Origin: an uncultured Porphyromonadaceae bacterium
Lineage (GTDB): Bacteria > Bacteroidota > Bacteroidia > Bacteroidales > Muribaculaceae
Reading direction: 5' to 3'
Assembly: GCA_938027385.1 (NCBI GenBank)
Contig: CALJBF010000138.1
Coordinates: forward strand, 1-13,917
DNA: 13,917 nucleotides
Both the position numbers and the translations under genes were made by a program. This document shows, one piece after another, positions 1-6,868 of this stretch. Position 1 is the first letter of the stretch; each line of letters opens with the position of its first letter. Under the pieces are notes generated by a model. It ran no database searches. It was not told where the DNA came from and saw nothing but the letters and a program-made list of their open reading frames with translations.

Positions 1-10
1 CCGGGGGCGG

Positions 11-1516
11 TTACTTCACCAGCACCTTGGTGGCGGTGTTGCCGCGGCGCACGATATAGAGCCCTGCACCGGGGTTTGCCACCTTGCGGCCGTCGATTGT
101 GAAGTATTCAGCGGGGGCGTCAAAGGCGGCGTCAGCGGCCACATTCTCGATGCCGGCACAGTCCACGTAGTCAGAGAACTCAACCTTCATCACGTCATAC
201 CACTCACCCTCCACACCGGGGGCCTCGAAATAATACTGCTCGAAATCGGGCAGGTCAGAAAGCGATACATTTCGGGCCGGTGACTTCGCTATCGAGGGAC
301 GGGCGGCGGCTTTCTTCAGCGCGAGGTATTCGTCTTCCCAGTCATCACCCTCATCATCCCATAACTGATAGAACTCGGAGAGGATGTATCCGCCCACATA
401 CAAGTCAATGTCGCAGTAGTACATATAGTCTGCCTGCATCCAGCCGTTGACCTCCTCGATACCCTCGTCAGTGAACGCAATATCATAGTTCAGGTCGATA
501 AGGCCGAGGTCGTTGGTGCGGTCTACGTACGCATTTCCCATTACGAATGTCTCCCCACCATACTCAATCGGCTGAATGAGGGTTACGCGGTAGCCGCCGT
601 TGTCGTAGAGGCGTATCTGCTGGTAGACGGGGAAACCTTCGTCTTCGGTGCACATGACGTATGTGTCGTCGGTGGGATAGAGCACATCAATCGGCGCGCT
701 CACCTCCTCGTCATCGGCCTCACGGAAACTTACCAGGCGGTTGCCGTTCTCGCAGGCGTCGTCAAAGCGCGCCAGCTGGAAGTCGCAGGCGTCCCAGCGG
801 CATTCGGTGTACTTGCTGTCGAGCACCCACGCGCTGCCATAGTAATCGTAGTTCGAGAACGACAGCTCAGTCGGCATCCCGTCGGCGCCATATGTGACGT
901 CGAAACGAGTATTGTCGAACCAGCCGTCGTCAAACAGCGTGGCGCGCACCACCGACAGCACCTTGCCATCGGCATCGCGGGTAAAGGTGTTGCGGTAGTT
1001 GTTGGCGTTGTGGTCGATGACCCATTCGCCATCGTCGCCGGGGGCGTAGTTCATGTTCGAGGTCACCACCCAGGGCATACGTTCGTCGTATGTCCTGACG
1101 AGCTTACTCTCGGGCTCTGCGGTCTCCTCGGTTTCGCCGCGGCTGAAAACCACCTCGGTCTGCAGGCCGCGGTCATCGTAGGTGTATAGGCCGACCTCGA
1201 CGAAACGCTCGCCGTCAGCCTCCGATACCATTACCTCACGCACAGGTTTCCCCTGGGCATTCCACTGGGTAGTGACATCAGAGTCGTGCATCCATCCACC
1301 TTCGTCATCGCCGGCAAATACGGCCATGTGCGTGGGGCGCCACAGAGGCTCTCCCGGCTCGACGGCGCGGTGCATTGCCGCGCGGCTCTGACGCAGACCG
1401 GGCACCTGGGTGCGTTCGGTACGGTACTTAACTTTCGCCGGCATTTTCAGCAGCGGGGCCGCCACACACGAGGCGGCCAGGGCAAGAGATGCGGCAACAG
1501 TGTAAATCTGTTTCAT
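11..1516 (-). CDS. Exported acidic protein of unknown function with sorting-like C-terminus
   Basis: Complete 501-residue gene (ATG at 1516-1514, TAA at 13-11). I do not recognise the family. The N-terminus (residues 1-20) is a signal peptide. Its type is uncertain: Ala-Ala-Ser-Cys17 is a weak lipobox, while the alternative signal peptidase I site after Ala20 would place a disfavoured proline at +1. Residues 65-350 are very rich in Asp/Glu and aromatics and hold repeated hairpin-like motifs of the type YTYDDRG (111), RTYDERM (141), FTRDADG (178), VTYGADG (207) and RLYDNGG (302), reminiscent of YD-type or DUF3836-like beta repeats in Bacteroidales surface proteins. Residues about 455-501 contain FTIDGRKV, then AGLYIVRRG and a Lys-terminated end, the pattern of short Por/T9SS-type C-terminal domains. 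It has its own promoter (1546-1575) and lies downstream of the C10 protease. A surface or secreted role is inferred; the activity is unknown. Confidence 0.9.
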   Translation of the reverse strand: MKQIYTVAASLALAASCVAAPLLKMPAKVKYRTERTQVPGLRQSRAAMHRAVEPGEPLWRPTHMAVFAGDDEGGWMHDSDVTTQWNAQGKPVREVMVSEADGERFVEVGLYTYDDRGLQTEVVFSRGETEETAEPESKLVRTYDERMPWVVTSNMNYAPGDDGEWVIDHNANNYRNTFTRDADGKVLSVVRATLFDDGWFDNTRFDVTYGADGMPTELSFSNYDYYGSAWVLDSKYTECRWDACDFQLARFDDACENGNRLVSFREADDEEVSAPIDVLYPTDDTYVMCTEDEGFPVYQQIRLYDNGGYRVTLIQPIEYGGETFVMGNAYVDRTNDLGLIDLNYDIAFTDEGIEEVNGWMQADYMYYCDIDLYVGGYILSEFYQLWDDEGDDWEDEYLALKKAAARPSIAKSPARNVSLSDLPDFEQYYFEAPGVEGEWYDVMKVEFSDYVDCAGIENVAADAAFDAPAEYFTIDGRKVANPGAGLYIVRRGNTATKVLVK

Positions 1517-1545
1517 GCTTATATTGATTGATTAAGTAATTTTTG

Positions 1546-1575
1546 CAAATATATCAATTTTCCACGAAATTACAA
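1546..1575 (-). promoter_or_regulatory. Bacteroidota-type promoter for the 501-residue exported protein
   Basis: On the minus strand, TATATTTG (1553 down to 1546) is a perfect match to the Bacteroidota -7 element TAnnTTTG. Nineteen bases upstream lies TTG (1575-1573, in the context GTTG), a 3-of-4 match to the -33 element TTTG. The start codon is about 30 bases downstream of the -7 box, giving an AT-rich leader of roughly 20-25 bases without a Shine-Dalgarno sequence. The -33 element abuts the base of the preceding terminator hairpin. Confidence 0.65.
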
Positions 1576-1607
1576 CGGCGGCGCACCGAAAAATCGACGC
1601 GCCGCCG
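1566..1607 (-). terminator. GC hairpin terminator after the C10 protease gene
   Basis: A perfect 9-bp GC-only stem is formed by cggcggcgc (1576-1584) and gcgccgccg (1599-1607) around a 14-base A-rich loop. In the transcribed (minus) direction it is followed by TTGTAATTTC, a moderately T-rich tail. A weaker hairpin with one bulge (1634-1651) lies between the stop codon and this stem. Position, about 70 bases after the protease stop codon, and stem strength support termination. The tail is not a pure T-run, so efficiency is uncertain. Confidence 0.65.
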
Positions 1608-1673
1608 CAGGTTATTGATATTTCTTAGAGGCCGTCAAGGAAAATCCTGACAAGGCTCGTGACATTTCCTGGC

Positions 1674-4600
1674 TCAGGGAAGACGCATCTTCATGCGGCA
1701 GCCTCCCGCCGTGACCACATAAAATCCGGGGGCAAGATCGTGGAGCGCAACCGTCTCATTATCACCCGTCAGTAAAGTGGAAAGAAGTTTCTGACCCGAG
1801 AGTGAATATATTTCGAGAACCTCTCCACCCAGACCGACAGCCAACAGTGTGCGTTCCCTGAGCATGAGGCACCGGGCGGCATCGGCCGTGAGCGATTCCA
1901 CGGATGTGGAGATGGTCGGGTCTACGAGATTCCACTGTTGCGTGTCGGTGCCGTTGTTGTCATACAGGCGGAGCCACTCGCCGGGGTTGGTCGATGACTT
2001 GGGAACCTCCACCACGCGTCCGCTGTGACGCGAGACGAGCTGATAGCTGTCCCCGCGCGAGTAGAGTATGAACTGTTGGTGCGGTGCGCCGGTGTGCGTG
2101 TAAAGCTGGATCTCGGCGCCGTTGGCGGTGGCGGCATCCTTGACATCGAGCACCTTGCTGTTGTCGCCGGACGCGGCAATACGGTACACGCCGGCCTCAA
2201 CCTCCGACAGATACCACACCTGCGATGGATGATCCTCGAAACTGTACTGGATGACATGCGTACCGTCGTCGGTCGAGTTGTTATCTATGTCGAGGTACTG
2301 ACCGCTGTTGCGGTTGCGCAGATAGAAATGGCCGCCGAGCCCTGGGGCGCCGTTCGGAACCACGCGGAGCGACGCCGCCTTGTCATTCCAGTCGCCACCC
2401 ACATATGAGGCGTCGGCGGTGATTTCACGGCTCTCGCCCGAGAAGTTGTCGTCGCGGTATAGTATCACCTTGAAACCGGGAGTGACCTTGAGCGACGAGA
2501 GAGCCTTCTCATTGAAATTATAGCGGTTCAGGCGCGAAACATCATAGTCTCCCTCGGAAAGTGCCACTGACTTGCCGGCATAATCGGCGTCAAGATATAT
2601 GGTGGCCACGGCCTCACCCGGGATGCGGTTCTCCCTGATACCCCATTGCTGTGTGGCGCTGCCGTTATTGGTGTAGAGCTTGATCCAGTCGCCGAGGGCG
2701 GTTGATGAGCCGGGCATTTCCACGGCTTTGCCGCTGTTGCGGTCGATGAGCTGGCACCAGCCGTCACCCTTGTCATAGACTATGAACTGCTGGCTCGTCA
2801 TGCCTGAATAATCGGCAAGATTTACCTGCGTACCGTTGTCGCGTGAGCCGGAGAGTACATTCAGCGCGCGATCCTGATTCGAGAACGCGGCAATGCGGTA
2901 GACACCATTCCCCAGGTGGGTGAAAGTCCAGGTCTGCGACGGGTGGTCGCCCTCGTCGTTATACTGGATGACCGGAGCATTGTTGTCGGTGGAATTGTCG
3001 GCTGTATCGAGGTACAGGCCGCTGTTACGGTTCACGACCTTATAGTTGCCTCCCAGACCGGTCATGCCGTTCGGCTCGACCTTGAACGACGACATCCGGT
3101 CGTTGAAACCACCCACATTCGCGTTGTCGGCCGTATATGTGTGGCTCTCGCCCGAAAAGTTGTCGCCGTCGTAGACAGTGACCTTGAAACCGGGGGTAAT
3201 CTTCAGCGATGTCATGTCGTTGTCCTTGATATTGAAGAGGTTCATGCGCCGGGTGTCGTACTCCCCTTCGCTCACATTGACCGCTTTGCCCTTGTACTGG
3301 TCGTCGACATACATGGTGACGGTCAGCGCCCCCTCGGCCCTGTTCTCTTCGAGCGTCCAGATCTGGGCGTCGGTGCCGTTGTTGCTCCAGGTCTTGATCC
3401 ATTCGCCGTTGGCGTCAGATGAATTGGGCATCTCCACCACGTTGCCCGAATTGCGGTCGACGAACTGATAGCTGCCGCCCCCTTTGTCGAACAGAATGAA
3501 CTGCTGGTTGCGGTTACCCACATATTCGTAGAGCTGTACCTGAGTCCTCTCGGCGCGGTTACCGTCGAGCACATCCAGGCCGTGGTTCAGATTATTGAGG
3601 GCGCAGATTCGGTAGACGCCGGGCTCGACCTCGGTGAAAGCCCAGGTCTGCGTAGGGTCGTTGACCTCGTTTTCATACTGCACCACGGCGGTGTTGTTGT
3701 CGGTGCGGTTGTTCTCGAGGTCAAGATATTTGCCTGAATTCTTGTTGCGTATCTTGTAGAAACCGTTGATGCCGGTCTTGCCGTTGGGCAATATCTTTAT
3801 GGATGAGATATTGTCGTTATAGGTGGCAATGAGCCCCCAGGCGTCAGACGCAAGCTCGGTGACCGAGCCGCCGAAGTTATCGTCGGTATACACCAAGGCT
3901 CTGAAACCCGGTGTGACCCTGACCGACGAGATGTCGTCGTTGAGCAGGCCGTAGGCCATCATGTCAGAGAGGCGGTATTCCCCCTCGCCGAGAGCTACAC
4001 CGCTCCCCTGGTAATTCTGGTCGCGGTAAAATGTAATAACCGGTATCTCGGCTTTCAGATAGTTCGCTGGCCTTTTCACGCCGGCGATAATCTCCATGCC
4101 GCGGTTGTAGCCGTCGGCCGATGTTGAGCCGCCAATGCCTGAGCCGTCGGGCGCGAGCACTGACAGCACATAATAGCCGTCGCAATAACCGCCCCAGCCC
4201 CAGTTGATGTGGAAACGGCCGTTGCCGTCATAGCCGTCACAGACGAAAGCGTGGGCGCCCGTGGTTGTGGCGCCAGCGTAGGCCACCGGGCCGTTGGTGG
4301 TGAGTTCGTTGTAGATCATCTCCTCCCAGGCCTCGTCAGACGGATAGTTCGCGCGGTAGAGCTGACGGCAGTTGATATCGTAGCCGAAGTAATTCCGCAG
4401 CGAGTTCACCACCTCGGTGAAACCGGCGCCCGTGCCGTCGAGGCCGTAGCCCGACTTGGCGGCCTGCCCTACATAGCGCATCAGTTTTGCGACCGCCGCA
4501 GCCTGTGTGCCATTGTAGTTGTTGCCTGAATACTTGCCGAGCATGTTGTTCCAGTCGAACGTGGTAGAGGGGAGCTCGGGCAGCTGATAGGTCACGTTAT

Positions 4601-5207
4601 TGTAAGAGAACGTTGACGAGGGGATGTTTGTGGTAGCACCCTGCGGCCACTTGTGGTAGTACATCACCTGTGCGGCCGCCGTGCAGACACAGCCTGTGTA
4701 GCAGTGGCGGTTGTCGAGTACGGGACAGTCGTTCCAGTAAGGGCCGTCCTGATTCCACTGGCACGAGAGCAGCGGGTCAAGACGTGCGAATCTGGCGCGC
4801 CGGGGAGCCGAAGACTGTTTCGCCGGCTGTGAGGTTGCGGTCACAGCGTCATCCAAGCGAGAAATCTCGTAGGCATAGTAGTCGAGCCAGTAGCGCACAT
4901 TGTCGGGCAGTTTCGCGGGGTCGTATGAGCCCGAATCGGTGTAGCCGAGGATTGCCTGCGTGCGGTCATCGCCCGAGACTATCACATAGCCACGGTCGCC
5001 CTGTGAGTTAAACACGTAGTAAGGCGTTGTGTTGTCAGAAACGGTTCCGGGGGCACGGCGGGGCATGGCCTTGAGGGCTATGCCGCGGCTGTCGGCGAAC
5101 TCTGAGGCAAGGCGGTAGGCCTCAGTGCCCGAGATGTGCTCGGCGACAGCAGTCCCTCCAGCCGCCAGGAAGAAGAGAGGAAACAAATGCCAGGATTTGA
5201 GTTTCAT
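1674..5207 (-). CDS. Secreted C10 (streptopain-like) cysteine protease with three crystallin-ricin modules
   Basis: Complete 1177-residue gene (ATG at 5207, TGA at 1674). A signal peptide spans residues 1-22, with no lipobox. Residues about 24-118 resemble the Spi/pro-domain of C10 proteases (YYVFN, GYVIVSGDD, ILGYT). The peptidase core spans about 140-378: likely oxyanion Gln153 in WNQ, nucleophile Cys173 in YTGCVCTAAAQ, His319 in GAHAF, and NWGWGG at 335-340. The Cys-His spacing (146) is close to that of streptopain (148). Residues 387-1097 hold three modules of about 238 residues, each two beta-gamma-crystallin-like Greek keys followed by a ricin-type beta-trefoil with QxW/QxF motifs. Residues about 1101-1177 look like a Por/T9SS-type sorting domain (IYSLSGQKL, LAPGFYVV). 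The product probably digests proteins extracellularly while the lectin-like modules hold it on glycans or matrix; substrate and binding are inferred. Streptopain itself is about 400 residues, so the modules are a large addition. Confidence 0.93.
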   Translation of the reverse strand: MKLKSWHLFPLFFLAAGGTAVAEHISGTEAYRLASEFADSRGIALKAMPRRAPGTVSDNTTPYYVFNSQGDRGYVIVSGDDRTQAILGYTDSGSYDPAKLPDNVRYWLDYYAYEISRLDDAVTATSQPAKQSSAPRRARFARLDPLLSCQWNQDGPYWNDCPVLDNRHCYTGCVCTAAAQVMYYHKWPQGATTNIPSSTFSYNNVTYQLPELPSTTFDWNNMLGKYSGNNYNGTQAAAVAKLMRYVGQAAKSGYGLDGTGAGFTEVVNSLRNYFGYDINCRQLYRANYPSDEAWEEMIYNELTTNGPVAYAGATTTGAHAFVCDGYDGNGRFHINWGWGGYCDGYYVLSVLAPDGSGIGGSTSADGYNRGMEIIAGVKRPANYLKAEIPVITFYRDQNYQGSGVALGEGEYRLSDMMAYGLLNDDISSVRVTPGFRALVYTDDNFGGSVTELASDAWGLIATYNDNISSIKILPNGKTGINGFYKIRNKNSGKYLDLENNRTDNNTAVVQYENEVNDPTQTWAFTEVEPGVYRICALNNLNHGLDVLDGNRAERTQVQLYEYVGNRNQQFILFDKGGGSYQFVDRNSGNVVEMPNSSDANGEWIKTWSNNGTDAQIWTLEENRAEGALTVTMYVDDQYKGKAVNVSEGEYDTRRMNLFNIKDNDMTSLKITPGFKVTVYDGDNFSGESHTYTADNANVGGFNDRMSSFKVEPNGMTGLGGNYKVVNRNSGLYLDTADNSTDNNAPVIQYNDEGDHPSQTWTFTHLGNGVYRIAAFSNQDRALNVLSGSRDNGTQVNLADYSGMTSQQFIVYDKGDGWCQLIDRNSGKAVEMPGSSTALGDWIKLYTNNGSATQQWGIRENRIPGEAVATIYLDADYAGKSVALSEGDYDVSRLNRYNFNEKALSSLKVTPGFKVILYRDDNFSGESREITADASYVGGDWNDKAASLRVVPNGAPGLGGHFYLRNRNSGQYLDIDNNSTDDGTHVIQYSFEDHPSQVWYLSEVEAGVYRIAASGDNSKVLDVKDAATANGAEIQLYTHTGAPHQQFILYSRGDSYQLVSRHSGRVVEVPKSSTNPGEWLRLYDNNGTDTQQWNLVDPTISTSVESLTADAARCLMLRERTLLAVGLGGEVLEIYSLSGQKLLSTLLTGDNETVALHDLAPGFYVVTAGGCRMKMRLP
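1917..4049 (-). repeat. Three tandem crystallin + ricin-trefoil modules inside the C10 protease
   Basis: Protein-level tandem repeat covering residues 387-624, 625-864 and 865-1097 of the protease. Equivalent landmarks recur at near-identical spacing: the first Greek-key tyrosine at residues 394, 633 and 871, and the trefoil Gln-x-Trp/Phe motifs at 520/568/615, 758/806/853 and 996/1044/1090. Each module has two crystallin-type strands ending in a possible calcium motif (N/D-N/D-x-x-S/T-S). Parts are also similar at the DNA level, for example near 2430-2480 and 3140-3190, which suggests duplication within the gene followed by divergence. Fold assignments come from motif recognition by eye. Confidence 0.85.
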
Positions 5208-5224
5208 TTAGGTAAATTTTAAGG

Positions 5225-5255
5225 TAAATATAGCGTACGTATGTATATATAAAAA
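5225..5255 (-). promoter_or_regulatory. Candidate promoter for the C10 protease
   Basis: On the minus strand TATATTTA (5232 down to 5225) matches 7 of 8 positions of the TAnnTTTG -7 element. TTTT within the T-tract at 5258-5251 sits 19 bases upstream and could serve as a weak -33 element. The predicted leader would be only about 12 bases. An alternative AGTATTTG at 5349-5342 fits less well at its first two positions. Confidence 0.4.
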
Positions 5256-5350
5256 AAAGAAAGTATTTGCACATTTTGTTTCCACGTCAGGCTACCGGGC
5301 AATATTGCTATTGTCCGCCTGACAGAAAATCAATAAATGCACAAATACTT
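5251..5350 (-). terminator. Nested 90-bp inverted repeat with T-tract, probable end of the nuo operon
   Basis: Outer arms aagtatttg (5261-5269) and caaatactt (5342-5350) are perfect 9-base inverted repeats. Nested inside are gtcaggc (5286-5292) and gcctgac (5317-5323), and a further near-palindrome of 8 paired positions (5297-5304 with 5309-5316) that has one mismatch in the minus-strand RNA. All three arm pairs share nearly the same centre (about 5305). Transcribed from nuoN, the structure is followed at once by TCTTTTTTTT (5260-5251), as expected for intrinsic termination. The outer stem is AT-rich and the internal loops are large, so a regulatory or mobile palindromic element remains possible. 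Confidence 0.45.
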
Positions 5351-5382
5351 ACTTGACCGAAAGTCAGTCAGAAAAAATCAGC

Positions 5383-6849
5383 TCAGGGGAGCATGGTGTA
5401 GAGGTCGGTTGTCGACGAGACGGTGATGATCTCGTTGTAGAACCAGCTTACGATACCGAGGCCGACGATGCCGGCAACGCAGAGCCACATGGCCACGCGC
5501 TCGCCGCAGGCGCTGCGCATGGTGCCGATCTGAGGCTCTTCGGGAGAGATATACATTGCCTTCACCACGAGCAGGTAATAGTAGAGCGAGATGATGGTGT
5601 TGATCAGGGCGATGAGCACCAGAATGTAAATCGCTATCGAACCCTGCGACAGAGCCGAGGTGAAGATGAAGAACTTGCTGAAGAAACCGGCGAACGGGGG
5701 GATACCAGCCAGCGAGAACATGGCGAGCATCATGGTGAACGCCAGCCAGGGGTTGGTCTTCGACAGGCCGTTGTAGTCGGTCATGCTCACCTTGCCCGTC
5801 TTGTTCTCGATGGCACCGATCACGCCGAAGGCGGCGAGGTTCGAGAAGATGTAGACCAGCACGTAGAACATCAGGGCTGCCATGCCGGCGGGGGCACCGG
5901 CCTCGACACCGAGCATGATGTAACCGGCCTGCGAGATAGACGAGAAGGCCAGGAAACGTTTCATGTTCTTCTGACGGATGGCGAAGAGGTTACCCACGGT
6001 GATGGTGGCGATGATAAGGGCATAGAGCATCCACTCCCAGATCTCGGCGTACACGGCACCGAAACACTGCACCATCACGACGAGGAACGCGAATGCGGCG
6101 GCGCCCTTCGAGATTACCGAGAGGTATGAGGTGACGGGGGTGGGAGCACCCTGGTAGACATCGGCGGTCCAGAGGTGGAACGGAACGAGCGAGAGCTTGA
6201 AACCGATGCCGGCGATCACGAATGCCAGAGCGCATACCAGCAGGGCCGAGTGACCCGATACCACGGCTGTGGCGATTTCAGTGAAGTACATCGAACCGGC
6301 CAGGGCATATACGAACGACAGACCCATCATGAACACTGCCGACGAGAACACGGCGGTGAGCATATATTTGATGGCTGCCTCGTGGCTCTCATAGCGGTGT
6401 TTGTCGAAAGCCACCATGGCGGCCAGCGGCAGAGACGCTGTTTCGAGACCGATGAGGAAAATCAGGAAGTGACGACCCGAAATCATCAGATACATGCCGA
6501 AGAGCGTCACCAGCAGAAGTTCGTAGAACTCGCCGCGGCGCGTGGTCTGGGCATCCTGTGCCGACCAGGTGGTAGACTGTATCAGCACCACAAGCACGCC
6601 GACATTGAGGATCGACTTGATCATGTCGCACACCGGCGAGGTTACATACATCCCCGCGAAAGCCTCGACATCGCCGGTTACCGGCCAGATGAAACAATAG
6701 GCGGTGAACAGCGCAAAGCACGCGGTGGCGAACCACGATATGCCGCCCAGCGTCCGCCTGGGCATAAATGTGTCGTAGAGGAACACGAGCAGGAACACTA
6801 CCAGGAGCGCTATCTCCTGCCGCATTGCCAGAAACTGAGAGTAATCCAT
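5383..6849 (-). CDS. nuoN: Complex I membrane subunit NuoN
   Basis: Complete 488-residue polytopic protein (ATG at 6849, TGA at 5383), close to the usual length (485 in E. coli). It is one of three antiporter-like subunits of the complex I membrane arm and is expected to carry one proton channel in the inner membrane. Conserved charged residues are present: Glu136 (GLE), Lys161, Lys218 in GFKLSLVPFHLW with His225, Lys248 (SKGAA) and Lys392 (FFSKF). The family signature APTPVT is at 235-240. All key positions are retained, unlike in the neighbouring NuoM. The gene starts 19 bp after nuoM and is the last of the nuo cluster, followed by the nested inverted repeat at 5261-5350. Assignment to N rather than M or L rests on order, length and alignment of the lysines. 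Confidence 0.96.
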   Translation of the reverse strand: MDYSQFLAMRQEIALLVVFLLVFLYDTFMPRRTLGGISWFATACFALFTAYCFIWPVTGDVEAFAGMYVTSPVCDMIKSILNVGVLVVLIQSTTWSAQDAQTTRRGEFYELLLVTLFGMYLMISGRHFLIFLIGLETASLPLAAMVAFDKHRYESHEAAIKYMLTAVFSSAVFMMGLSFVYALAGSMYFTEIATAVVSGHSALLVCALAFVIAGIGFKLSLVPFHLWTADVYQGAPTPVTSYLSVISKGAAAFAFLVVMVQCFGAVYAEIWEWMLYALIIATITVGNLFAIRQKNMKRFLAFSSISQAGYIMLGVEAGAPAGMAALMFYVLVYIFSNLAAFGVIGAIENKTGKVSMTDYNGLSKTNPWLAFTMMLAMFSLAGIPPFAGFFSKFFIFTSALSQGSIAIYILVLIALINTIISLYYYLLVVKAMYISPEEPQIGTMRSACGERVAMWLCVAGIVGLGIVSWFYNEIITVSSTTDLYTMLP

Positions 6850-6868
6850 AATGATTGGTGCCTATGCT

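Noticed and set aside
3964..4185. Small minus-strand frames inside the C10 protease in another phase
   Set aside because: They are out-of-phase shadows of a continuous, well-supported 1177-residue gene; no frameshift is needed.
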